NCBI GenBank assembly: GCA_020725175.1
Contig: DYFM01000012.1
Span: 1-39,325 of the forward strand
Length of the DNA: 39,325 bases
Origin: Candidatus Paceibacter sp.
GTDB lineage: Bacteria > Patescibacteriota > Patescibacteriia > Magasanikbacterales > UBA922
Direction of reading: 5' to 3'
In this document: piece after piece, positions 9,673 through 19,061 of the stretch
Layout of the letters: each line of letters begins with the position of its first letter
How positions within the stretch are numbered: position 1 is the stretch's first letter
Notes under the pieces: model-generated
What the model saw: only the letters and a program-made list of their open reading frames with translations
Databases searched by the model: none
Told to the model about the DNA's origin: nothing
Translations under genes and position numbers: made by a program

Positions 9673-11052
9673 ATGCGTTTTTCTTTCATGGTACTAAGTG
9701 TTGTTATTATTTTTACGTTCTTCTCACCATCTTCAACTCAAGCTACAGATTGCCCGGTTGAGACAGAAAAAGCGTATAAAGCACCGAAAGAAACATCTGT
9801 TTACTACGTTACTTCCGCATGTACCAAACGAGCTTTTGATAAGTCAAACGTTTTTTTTACCTATTTTGATTCTTGGAATGATGTGTTACAGGTAGAAACA
9901 AAAGTTCTTTCTTCTATTCCAAATGATCAGCTTGGTTTTATGCCGTGGGGGCCAAAATACGATCCGAAATACGGTGCTCTGGTAAAAACAGTAAATGATC
10001 CAAAAGTATATTTTTTACTCGGGAATGAAAAACGATGGGTGGATAGCGAAGAATCATTTCTTTATCTTGGGTACAAATGGAACTGGATTGAGGATGTAGA
10101 TTCTCGATTGCTAGATAAATATACCCCAGGGAAAGAAATTACTTACTTGCCGGATGTTTCTACAATGATCCAATTCTTTGTATTTCACCCGAATTATACG
10201 CTTATTAAAAGAAATGATGATCCAAAAGTATATCGACTTGAACCGCATCCGTTAGATCCAAAACGAACTGTGGCTCGTCATATTGCCAATGAAGAGGTGT
10301 TTTCTTCATTAAACTACCGAATGGACAGAATTATTGAAGTACCTAATACGAAAAAAAATGGTACAAAGGTTTTGTTTAGTGATAACTTTGTAAGAGACTT
10401 TTCAGAGGAAAATGTTGTTGACTCCTTGGCTACTGCCCTCTTAGGAGATCCTATTTTATCAGGTAAAGATGTTTTTACTATAAATGTTGATGAAGAGCTT
10501 TTAAAGATAAAGAAAAGTTCTGTTTCAAAAAATAATTATTTGCATAGTGAACCCTTGTATGGGCTGTCTTTTGAGTATCCAAAAAAGTGGCATGTGGAGC
10601 ATGTGCCTTCATTTTTATCTTTAATGGGGTACTACCAGTTGGGAATTTTACCAGAAGGAGTTAGTCCTCCGGAAACCGCTGACCAAACAGTAGATATGGT
10701 TGTTGTATCTATGTATCCGGGAGAACTTATTAAAGATCAAGTGTCAAGAGGGAGTAATATCTTTGATACAGAAAGTTTGTCTGATGATATGACCGTATCC
10801 GAACTAGCGGTACAATATGGTGCAATGATAGGATATAAGGCTGATGATATAAAATCGGAATACCATCCAGTTTTGGGTGAGACATTACGTATTAATGGTA
10901 AGGGTGTTGGTAAGAATGAAGATTTACTGTTTGCAAAAAATGGAAAAAATCTGTACGTAGTTTCAGTAACTTATACTTCTGAAACTGAAGCGGAGTACAA
11001 GGAGGTGTATTCAAAAATAATAGATTCCATAAAGTACATTTCGTTACAGTAA
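9673..11052 (+). CDS. Secreted protein with repeated [D]DPKVYxL...KR.. modules and a C-terminal YPxxW domain
   Basis: Signal peptide; three related segments (SVYYVTSACTKRAF; DPKVYFLLGNEKRWV; DPKVYRLEPHPLDPKR). Confidence 0.75.
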   Translation: MRFSFMVLSVVIIFTFFSPSSTQATDCPVETEKAYKAPKETSVYYVTSACTKRAFDKSNVFFTYFDSWNDVLQVETKVLSSIPNDQLGFMPWGPKYDPKYGALVKTVNDPKVYFLLGNEKRWVDSEESFLYLGYKWNWIEDVDSRLLDKYTPGKEITYLPDVSTMIQFFVFHPNYTLIKRNDDPKVYRLEPHPLDPKRTVARHIANEEVFSSLNYRMDRIIEVPNTKKNGTKVLFSDNFVRDFSEENVVDSLATALLGDPILSGKDVFTINVDEELLKIKKSSVSKNNYLHSEPLYGLSFEYPKKWHVEHVPSFLSLMGYYQLGILPEGVSPPETADQTVDMVVVSMYPGELIKDQVSRGSNIFDTESLSDDMTVSELAVQYGAMIGYKADDIKSEYHPVLGETLRINGKGVGKNEDLLFAKNGKNLYVVSVTYTSETEAEYKEVYSKIIDSIKYISLQ

Positions 11053-11053
11053 T

Positions 11054-14000
11054 ATGAGTTTTGTGTCGAATAAACAAAATAACAAAACAGAAGCCAATAT
11101 CCTTTGGTTTTCCGATATCTCCATTCATGATGTACCGCTGGTGGGTGGAAAAAACGCTTCGCTCGGAGAAATGTATCAACATCTGACAAAAGATGGGATT
11201 TTAGTTCCAAATGGTTTTGCGATTACGGCACATGCGTACCGGGAGTTTTTTGTAGCCAATAATTTAGAAAAGCAAATAAAACCATTGTTAAGACATCTTG
11301 ATGTAAAAAATATTCCGGATTTGAAAAAAGCGGGAAAAAAGGTTCGTTCCCTTCTTCTCAAGGCATCGTTTCCGAAACAGCTCGAAAAAGAAATTGTAGA
11401 GCAGTATAAGACTCTTGGCGGAAAAACAAAAAACCTTTCTGTCGCTGTTCGTTCGAGTGCAACAGCTGAAGATTTACCGGACGCAAGTTTTGCCGGTCAA
11501 CAGGAAACCTTTTTAAATGTTCATGGTGAAAAAGAACTTTTGAAAGCGGTACGACAATGTATGGCCTCTCTCTTTACTGATCGGGCAATTTCTTACCGTG
11601 AGGCCAAAGGATTTGATCACTTATCAGTCTCTCTCTCGGTAACTGTTCAGGAAATGGTTGGATCAGATACCGGTGCCAGTGGAGTTATGTTTACTATGGA
11701 CACCGAATCGGGTTTTCCGGGGGTGGTGTTGGTTACTGCAGCGTACGGTCTTGGAGAGTACGTGGTTCAGGGCCGGGTGGTTCCGGATCAATACTATGTG
11801 TTCAAAGAGGGGGTGCGTCAAGGAAAAGAAGCTATTATTGGTCGACAACTTGGTTCAAAAGAAGCAAAATTGGTATATGGAAAAAGTGGTGGTACCAAAC
11901 ATCAAACGGTACTTAAAAAAGATCGAGACCGTTTTGTTTTGACTGATCAAGAGGTGGCTACCCTCGCACGCTGGGGTATGAAAATTGAAGAGCATTATCA
12001 AAAACCACAAGATATTGAATGGGCCAAAGATGGAAAAACCGGACAGCTTTACATAGTGCAGGCCCGACCGGAAACAGTCAAAGCACACCATGATCGTTCG
12101 GTCATAGAAGAATATAGTCTCAATAAAAAAGGAACGGTACTTCTCAAAGGAACAGCTGTTGGGCAGAAAATTGGAGCCGGTAAAGTACGGATTATTGAAA
12201 CCCGTGAACAAATGAAACAGTTTAAGGCAGGAGAAGTTCTCGTGACCCGCATTACTGATCCGGACTGGGAACCGATTATGCGGGTGGCTAGTGCGATCGT
12301 TACGGAACAAGGCGGTAAAACCAGTCATGCTGCTATTGTGGCGAGAGAACTCGGTATCCCGGCTGTTGTAGGAGCAAAAAATGCTCGCAAAATACTGAAA
12401 AATGGTAAGGCAGTCACGGTAAGTGCAGCCGAAGGGGAAGAGGGGGTGATTTACGCCGGAATTTTACCGTTTGAAGTCAAGCGCACTGAACTGAAACATA
12501 TTCCAAAAACGAAAACTAAGATTATGGTCAATGTTGGTGATCCGGATAATGCGTTTGCGTTATCTTTTTTACCACAAGATGGGGTCGGGTTGGCTCGAGA
12601 AGAGTTTATTTACACCAATTTTATTCGCATTCATCCGCTAGCGCTGTTACACTTTGACACACTCAAAGACAAGAATGCCAAGAAAAAAATTACCGAGATG
12701 ACGCGAGGGTACAAGAAAAAAAGTGATTATTGTGTTGATCGTTTGGCGGAAGGATTTGGGCGAATTGCGGCAGCATTTTACCCGAAAAAAGTCATTATTC
12801 GGTTTAGTGACTTTAAGACCAATGAATACAGTTCACTCATTGGAGGCAAAGAATTTGAGCCAAAAGAAGAAAACCCAATGTTGGGTTGGCGTGGAGCTAG
12901 CCGATATGTTTCAAAAGAATATCGAGAAGCCTTTCAGCTTGAGTGTCAAGCGATCAAAAAAGCGCGAAATGATTGGGGGCTTACCAATATTGTTCCAATG
13001 GTACCGTTTTGTCGGACCCCGGAAGAAGGAGAGCTTGTTATAAAAACCATGGAAGAGTTCGGTTTGAAGCGTGGAGAACATGGTCTAGCCGTGTACGTGA
13101 TGTGTGAAATTCCATCAAACGTTGTTTTAGCCGAAGAATTTGCGCGATTGTTTGACGGGTTTAGTATTGGATCAAATGATTTGACACAGCTGACGCTCGG
13201 GGTGGATCGAGACTCTTCCACGCTCAGTGACGCGTATGATGAAAAAAATGAAGCAGTCAAAACACTGATTCGTCAAGTAATTCGAGTTGCAAAAAAACAT
13301 AAAAAACCAATTGGAATTTGTGGGCAAGCACCGAGTGATTATCCGGAATTTGCGGAGTTTTTAGTGCGAGAAGGAATTGACAGTATTTCTTTAAATCCTG
13401 ATACGGTGGTACCGATACGAGAGCGAGTGGCTATTGTGGAAAAAACAGTTGGTAAGACTGGAAATCGCACCAATGGAAAACTACTGAGTTTAGTAGCGGC
13501 GGTTGGAATGCTTGCGGCTGGATTTATTGGACTTGGGGCAGGGTGTATGGATACACAGCAAGCGGTGGATATGTCAAATCAATCGTGGGCGGATGTTTCC
13601 CCAGCGACCATTCGAGAGCGATCCGAGCAAAAAATGGCTGAACAAAAACAACAAGAGTTTGCCGGACAACTGTCTACTCTTAATGTATCAGAGTTTGCAA
13701 CGTTTTCTTTGCAACATCCGGCTACCTGGTCGGTCTCTCATTGGAAAGGCGGGGTAACACTGACTGGTGAAGAAGGAGTGTATGTCAGTGTGTTTCGACA
13801 ACTGTTACCGCACCCAAAGCAAGGTGTTGTAATGGACCCAGTTACCGTAGCCGGGAAGACCGGTGTGCGGTATGTGACTACGTTACCAAATGGAAAAACA
13901 GTGACAGTTCTTGAAGTACCACTAGAAAATGGCGATGTAATGGAAATCAATAGTACTGCAGAAAATCTTGATGCACTACTTCAAACCTGGCAGTTTACCA

Positions 14001-14164
14001 CCAGTACCGATCCAGAAGCGGACGGATTTATCAATGCTTGGGATGTAAAAGAAAAACGATTTTGTGCAGCCATGGTGACGTACGCTCGTCAGGGTGAGGG
14101 GCAATGTATCGCTTACCCAACTCCTTGTGATGTTCCGGAAGGATGGCAGGTGTGTGAGCCATAA
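11054..14164 (+). CDS. ppsA: Phosphoenolpyruvate synthase with C-terminal lipobox/TM plus extracellular-type extension (continuous ORF)
   Basis: GGKNASLGEMY, GGKTSHAAIVARELGIPAVVG, SIGSNDLTQLTLGVDRDS, GICGQAPSDYPEF; then LLSLVAAVGMLAAGFIGLGAGCMD and FSLQHPATWSVSHW. Confidence 0.9.
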   Translation: MSFVSNKQNNKTEANILWFSDISIHDVPLVGGKNASLGEMYQHLTKDGILVPNGFAITAHAYREFFVANNLEKQIKPLLRHLDVKNIPDLKKAGKKVRSLLLKASFPKQLEKEIVEQYKTLGGKTKNLSVAVRSSATAEDLPDASFAGQQETFLNVHGEKELLKAVRQCMASLFTDRAISYREAKGFDHLSVSLSVTVQEMVGSDTGASGVMFTMDTESGFPGVVLVTAAYGLGEYVVQGRVVPDQYYVFKEGVRQGKEAIIGRQLGSKEAKLVYGKSGGTKHQTVLKKDRDRFVLTDQEVATLARWGMKIEEHYQKPQDIEWAKDGKTGQLYIVQARPETVKAHHDRSVIEEYSLNKKGTVLLKGTAVGQKIGAGKVRIIETREQMKQFKAGEVLVTRITDPDWEPIMRVASAIVTEQGGKTSHAAIVARELGIPAVVGAKNARKILKNGKAVTVSAAEGEEGVIYAGILPFEVKRTELKHIPKTKTKIMVNVGDPDNAFALSFLPQDGVGLAREEFIYTNFIRIHPLALLHFDTLKDKNAKKKITEMTRGYKKKSDYCVDRLAEGFGRIAAAFYPKKVIIRFSDFKTNEYSSLIGGKEFEPKEENPMLGWRGASRYVSKEYREAFQLECQAIKKARNDWGLTNIVPMVPFCRTPEEGELVIKTMEEFGLKRGEHGLAVYVMCEIPSNVVLAEEFARLFDGFSIGSNDLTQLTLGVDRDSSTLSDAYDEKNEAVKTLIRQVIRVAKKHKKPIGICGQAPSDYPEFAEFLVREGIDSISLNPDTVVPIRERVAIVEKTVGKTGNRTNGKLLSLVAAVGMLAAGFIGLGAGCMDTQQAVDMSNQSWADVSPATIRERSEQKMAEQKQQEFAGQLSTLNVSEFATFSLQHPATWSVSHWKGGVTLTGEEGVYVSVFRQLLPHPKQGVVMDPVTVAGKTGVRYVTTLPNGKTVTVLEVPLENGDVMEINSTAENLDALLQTWQFTTSTDPEADGFINAWDVKEKRFCAAMVTYARQGEGQCIAYPTPCDVPEGWQVCEP

Positions 14165-14266
14165 GTGATTTTTCGTTGTCAATTATCAATGTCTAGTACA
14201 AGGGTAGGTAATAGTGAGTAAGGAAAGAGGTAGAAATTAGGAATTAGATACTCAGAAATTCTCAAT

Positions 14267-15457
14267 ATGCATTCTCATTCCGATCATTCATCAGAAAGAA
14301 CTACTGGTTCTTTTTTTCGACTTGGGGCGTTTTTTATTTTTCTACTATTGACACTTTCTGGTATAGTCCTCTCGCTTCAAATAGAAAAAACAGCCAAACA
14401 AGATGTGGTTCCACCTGAATCACAGGCTGAAGAAACATATTTGAAAGGGACGATTACTCGTGTGGTTTCTGAAGAAGAAGTGGAAGGATTTGGAGAAACA
14501 CTGTTCCGGCAAACAATGGAAGTTCGCGTCAGTGAAGATGGTATCAAAACACCTCGAGTGCTGGATTATGAGATAGCGTACGGACAAAAAGATATCCGTT
14601 CACTTTCAGAAGGTGATCGAGTGGTGATAGCGAAAGTAGTATATCCAGATCAAGAAGAACCGGAATATTATATTTCCGATACCTATCGACTGAACACGTT
14701 GTGGCTAATTGTTGGGATACTTTTTGTGCTTGTCATTGCTTTTGCGCGTCAATACGGTGTCCGAGCGTTTGTTGGGTTGGCTTTAAGTTTCGCGGTCATT
14801 ATGGGGATCGTCGTGCCGCTTATTTTGGCTGGAAAAAATCCGCTACTGGTAAGTTTTGTCGGTACAATCCTCATTGCCTCTGCCGGGCTCTACATTGCGC
14901 ATGGGGTTAAAGCTCGAACCACTATCGCCTTTACCAGTACCTTGATTACCATTGCGATTGCCCTTTTGCTGTCTTGGGTATTTGTGAAAATGGCACACTT
15001 GTTTGGAATGGGAAGTGAAGAAGCATTTTACTTACAGTTTATTCCCGGTGGTGGAATCAATATCCAAGGACTCTTGCTTGGCGGAATTGTCATAGGTACA
15101 CTCGGGGTCTTGGATGATATTACGACTGCACAGGCTGCGGCAGTTGAGGAAATATATAATGCCAACCCTACATTTGGGTATGCTGAACTCTATCGTCGCG
15201 GTTCTTCAGTAGGTCGCGAACATATCGTTTCTTTGGTCAATACCTTGGTGCTCGCATATACCGGCGCTGCATTACCTCTTTTACTGTTGTTTCGAGTCTA
15301 TGAGCGTCCATGGTGGGTAACGCTCAATGGTGAAATCATTATGGAAGAAGTGATTCGGATGTTGGTTGGAAGTATCGCTCTGGTTTTGGCGGTGCCAATT
15401 ACCACATTTTTGGCTGCTCGATATTTCAGCCAGAGAGAAAAAGAGACTGAAAGATAA
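14267..15457 (+). CDS. YibE/F-like multi-pass membrane protein
   Basis: Multi-TM; GTLGVLDDITTAQAAAVEEI, SLVNTLVLAYTGAALPLLLLF. Confidence 0.85.
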   Translation: MHSHSDHSSERTTGSFFRLGAFFIFLLLTLSGIVLSLQIEKTAKQDVVPPESQAEETYLKGTITRVVSEEEVEGFGETLFRQTMEVRVSEDGIKTPRVLDYEIAYGQKDIRSLSEGDRVVIAKVVYPDQEEPEYYISDTYRLNTLWLIVGILFVLVIAFARQYGVRAFVGLALSFAVIMGIVVPLILAGKNPLLVSFVGTILIASAGLYIAHGVKARTTIAFTSTLITIAIALLLSWVFVKMAHLFGMGSEEAFYLQFIPGGGINIQGLLLGGIVIGTLGVLDDITTAQAAAVEEIYNANPTFGYAELYRRGSSVGREHIVSLVNTLVLAYTGAALPLLLLFRVYERPWWVTLNGEIIMEEVIRMLVGSIALVLAVPITTFLAARYFSQREKETER

Positions 15458-15480
15458 CAAGAAATACAAAAAAAAGATAC

Positions 15481-15508
15481 ACATCACGACCAAGTGATGT
15501 GTTTTGGT
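15481..15508 (+). terminator. Rho-independent-like terminator
   Basis: acacatcac-gaccaa-gtgatgtgt-ttt. Confidence 0.6.
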
Positions 15509-15592
15509 ATTTGCCAAAGAGAATCGGTTTGCGTATGCTATCAAGAGTAGGACGTAGATAGTGATAATCAGGTGGTGTATAAAGGAACTGTT

Positions 15593-16138
15593 ATGGCCAA
15601 AAAAATTCACATTGAACCAGAAATTATTGAAGCAGCACAATATGGTGATGTGCGCAGTTTTGAACTTATTTTATTTGAGTGTGAACGGTCTGTATACAGT
15701 TTTATTTTTCGTATGGTGCAAAATACGGCCGATGCGGCTGACCTGACTCAAGAAACATTTCTGAAGGCCTATCAGTACTTATCATCGTATGATACACAAA
15801 AAACGTTTTCTACGTGGTTATTTGCAATCGGTCATCATGTGGTGGTAGATTGGCTTCGAAAAGAGAAGAGGCAAAAGACAGAACCGCTTATTTTTCAAGG
15901 AAATGAAGAGCACTTGTCGGGAGATCCTCATCCGTTACTCACATCCGCTCATGTAGAGCGACAACTCGATCTTGAGCAGGCGATCACTCGAATAAAGCCA
16001 GTCTATCGTGAAGTGGTGTTGCTCTACTATTGGGAAGGGTACACGTATCAAGAAATCTCTGAAACGCTCGAAATTCCGTTGAATACAGTCCGCACGTATC
16101 TTCGGCGGGGCAGAAAACAAATCAAATCATTTCTATAA
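15593..16138 (+). CDS. RNA polymerase sigma-70 family (ECF-type) sigma factor
   Basis: NTADAADLTQETFLKAYQYL; YREVVLLYYWEGYTYQEISETLEIPLNTVRTYLRRGRKQIK. Confidence 0.92.
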   Translation: MAKKIHIEPEIIEAAQYGDVRSFELILFECERSVYSFIFRMVQNTADAADLTQETFLKAYQYLSSYDTQKTFSTWLFAIGHHVVVDWLRKEKRQKTEPLIFQGNEEHLSGDPHPLLTSAHVERQLDLEQAITRIKPVYREVVLLYYWEGYTYQEISETLEIPLNTVRTYLRRGRKQIKSFL

Positions 16139-16149
16139 CACATATCCAT

Positions 16150-16536
16150 ATGACTCACGCATCTCCTCGTTTTTCATCTCAGCACGCACTTCCGGAAACG
16201 CTTCATGGACGCATTATGTCCAAGGTCAATAAAATTGAACAGCAACAACGGCAAGCTCGGCAGCGACTGGTTTGGTGGTATGGTAGTGTATTTTTGATTG
16301 GTATGGTGTTGATTTTTGTGGGTGTTATGGCTCGTTTTACACCTTCCTATGTTTCTCGTGTATTTGTATTGTTCGGGTGTATTATCGTATCTATTTCTTT
16401 ATCCAACATGATGAGGATGTATATGTTTTATTCCAAAAGAAAACGAGCTGTCTCCACCCCTATTACCCTCACAGTAGCGACCAAGTATCAAAAATCATTG
16501 AAACCAAAAAAAACGGATGAAACTTTTTCCGACTAA
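16150..16536 (+). CDS. Small 2-TM membrane protein, possible anti-sigma partner
   Basis: Directly downstream of ECF sigma; two hydrophobic segments. Confidence 0.5.
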   Translation: MTHASPRFSSQHALPETLHGRIMSKVNKIEQQQRQARQRLVWWYGSVFLIGMVLIFVGVMARFTPSYVSRVFVLFGCIIVSISLSNMMRMYMFYSKRKRAVSTPITLTVATKYQKSLKPKKTDETFSD

Positions 16537-16615
16537 AAACGTAGTACTGTATGTACAACATTGTGCCCATCTTCGTTGTAGCGATCACAAACGGCTTATT
16601 TTTAATGTATATGCT

Positions 16616-17470
16616 ATGCAAAATCTACAACATATGAATACTCTCAAAAAGATGATTGCCGGTGTGACAATCGTGGCAGTGGCTATCTCAATGACGCTCG
16701 TACTTGGTATGCAACAAGCGTCTGCCGCGACTCTACAAAACAATACGTCCGGATCCGTTTCCGGAACACAAGGCGGCACTTCGCTCGGTGAGTTAATCGT
16801 TCTCCAAGAAATTTTTCAGGATGGACAGGGTACTGATCAAAACACTTCTTTTTCTGATCTGGGAGAATTGATTGTGCTCAACAATTTGTTTAGTGGACAG
16901 AATGGACTATTTAGTTCTGGTGGTCAGTCTGGTTCATCTACGAGCGGACAAACTTCTCTTGGCGAACTCATCGTATTACAGAGTATTTTTGGAGACGGTG
17001 AACAACAAGCGATGAATGGAGCGACCGATGGTACAACGGATACAAATCAAGAAAATCAAGGTACCTTTTCTGATTTAGGAGAATTGATCGTTCTCAACAA
17101 TCTGTTTAGTGGTTCCTCTGTTTTTGGATCCGGCCAACAAACAGTAATAGTAGAACGAGGGGACACACTAGCCGGTATCGCTGAAACGTATCTTGGTGAC
17201 GCAAGTCGTTGGCCAGAAATTGCCGCAATGAATAATATTTCAAACCCGCGCAATCTTCAGATAGGTCAGCGATTGGTATTGCCAAGTAGTCAAACAACCG
17301 GTAGTGGAATGATGAGTGGGCAAACTAATCTTGGAGAATTGATAGTCTTACAGGGAATATTTGATAGTGAAGGACAAAATGGCGGTGGTGGACTAGGTAA
17401 CTTCTCAGAACTCGGAGAACTTATTATTCTAAACAACTTGTTTAGTAATGGACAAGGTGGTCTCTTCTAA
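16616..17470 (+). CDS. Secreted LysM-domain protein with six LGELI[VI]L[QN] repeats
   Basis: Signal peptide ending ASA; LysM VERGDTLAGIAETYLGDASRWPEIAAMN; repeated LGELIVLQxIF / LGELIVLNNLF. Confidence 0.85.
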   Translation: MQNLQHMNTLKKMIAGVTIVAVAISMTLVLGMQQASAATLQNNTSGSVSGTQGGTSLGELIVLQEIFQDGQGTDQNTSFSDLGELIVLNNLFSGQNGLFSSGGQSGSSTSGQTSLGELIVLQSIFGDGEQQAMNGATDGTTDTNQENQGTFSDLGELIVLNNLFSGSSVFGSGQQTVIVERGDTLAGIAETYLGDASRWPEIAAMNNISNPRNLQIGQRLVLPSSQTTGSGMMSGQTNLGELIVLQGIFDSEGQNGGGGLGNFSELGELIILNNLFSNGQGGLF

Positions 17471-17490
17471 CTCTTTTGAGAGTAGATTCC

Positions 17491-17522
17491 AAAACACCCA
17501 TCAGGAGAGATGGGTGTTTTCT
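17491..17522. terminator. Terminator hairpin
   Basis: aaaacacccatc-aggaga-gatgggtgtttt. Confidence 0.75.
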
Positions 17523-17540
17523 GTATTGGAATCTAGCATG

Positions 17541-18797
17541 TTATTTATTTAGGGCGTTGGTCTTTACCGTCACCACAGACATGCCTTGTTTTAGGAGTTC
17601 TCTTCGCAATCCTTCTTCATGCTTTGCGCCGTATTGCAAAACTAGAACTGATTCACTGGTCTGTTCCAATAGTTTTCGGGCATTTTCAGCGGTTTCCTTA
17701 TTTCGTTGTTCGAGTACGAGCGCCTTTATCTCTTGTTCGTTTTTGGTAAGAAGCTCTTGGAGTTGTTTCGCGGAAGAGAGAGACGCGTACGGATTGTTAG
17801 CACGACTCGGAGCGCTCTGCTGCCTGGTTGGTACGGAAGTATTTTCTTGTACTTTGGCAAGAGAGATAAAATGGTCAAGCGCTTTTTTTAGTTTCAGATC
17901 TTTCGTCTTCTCGGTAAATATGACGAGAGACGGAGCAGGTTTGGAAATATGTTTCAGGTACTGTTGCAACAATTGCTCTTGAGTATTTTGACTTAGAAAC
18001 GACTGTCCAAGTGATGATGTGTGAGGTGTTTGCTGGCGCACTTGTGCCAAACGATCTTGAAGATATAGATGTTCTCGCACTAATATTCGACTTTTCTCCA
18101 TGGTGGTAGGCTGTTCCGCTCCGGTATACACAATTGGTGTATTTGGGTTGGTGTTCATGAGATATGGTGCGCCAAGAAGGAGAAGTTCTCGTTCGGATCT
18201 GCGGAGTTCTTTATCAAGTTCTTTTTGAATAGTATGAACTTCTGTTGATGAGTAAGGTGATTGTTGGAGCGCTTGTGTTACTTGTGCGCTGGCGGCAATC
18301 ATTTGTTCGTGGACAGATAGTTTTTTTTGAATTGCGCGCAATTTTTGTCCCTCAACCGGCCCCTCCATTTCTCCTTCCAACATGACAAGCCGAAGAGGTG
18401 TGGAGGCGGTGATAGTGTTCAGAACTTGAAGGGTTTCACGTTGCTGCTGTTCCGCTTGGTTATTGGTTGCGTCATGTGAATCCGTACCGGGAGTAATATG
18501 AATCTGTGGAAAAAATAAGACGGTTTTTTGGCTACCTGGCACCAAGTCAAATTGAATGTCTTGAATAGGGAGTGATGAAACAACTGCCTGTTCATTGAGG
18601 AGGATGGAAAGTGATGTTTGAGGATTCGTCTCAAGAGCAGTTTTATTGTTCTGAGGATGAAGTGATAAAAGAGAGGACTCTTTTGGTAACAGTACCTGAG
18701 ACGTACCGATAATGGAAAGAACGGTAAGTCCAAATACAGTTGTTTTTACTCGATGTTTCTTAAGAAAAGAACCAAGAATGTGTAAAGAAAAAGGCAT
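17541..18797 (-). CDS. Secreted hypothetical, possible TraB/ChaN (TIKI)-like fold
   Basis: N-terminal TM/signal; FFPQIHITPG, LVMLEGEMEGP, VYTGAEQP motifs. Confidence 0.55.
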   Translation of the reverse strand: MPFSLHILGSFLKKHRVKTTVFGLTVLSIIGTSQVLLPKESSLLSLHPQNNKTALETNPQTSLSILLNEQAVVSSLPIQDIQFDLVPGSQKTVLFFPQIHITPGTDSHDATNNQAEQQQRETLQVLNTITASTPLRLVMLEGEMEGPVEGQKLRAIQKKLSVHEQMIAASAQVTQALQQSPYSSTEVHTIQKELDKELRRSERELLLLGAPYLMNTNPNTPIVYTGAEQPTTMEKSRILVREHLYLQDRLAQVRQQTPHTSSLGQSFLSQNTQEQLLQQYLKHISKPAPSLVIFTEKTKDLKLKKALDHFISLAKVQENTSVPTRQQSAPSRANNPYASLSSAKQLQELLTKNEQEIKALVLEQRNKETAENARKLLEQTSESVLVLQYGAKHEEGLRRELLKQGMSVVTVKTNALNK

Positions 18798-18889
18798 AGA
18801 ATTTGATACTAACTGACAAAGACCTGTCAGTGCATACTTTATGTATACTGATCCGAAGGCAATGGATCGTATTACTGTATGCGAGCGGT

Positions 18890-18917
18890 AGTATACCCTC
18901 TTTCGTGCACATGTCAA
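18890..18917 (-). promoter_or_regulatory. Putative sigma70 promoter
   Basis: Reverse strand TTGACA-N16-TATACT. Confidence 0.55.
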
Positions 18918-19000
18918 GTTTTTTTGGCTAAAATAAGGTAAAAAAATTCATTCATTCCTATATCCGCTCAGTATATAAACCATTGAAAAAAATATCCTAT

Positions 19001-19028
19001 TTGCAAATAATTTTATACTTTGTATACT
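19001..19028 (+). promoter_or_regulatory. Putative sigma70 promoter of the lipoprotein gene
   Basis: TTGCAA-N16-TATACT, followed by SD-like aggaga before ATG 19062. Confidence 0.5.
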
Positions 19029-19061
19029 ATCTATACGGTAATTATAACTAGGAGACGCTCT

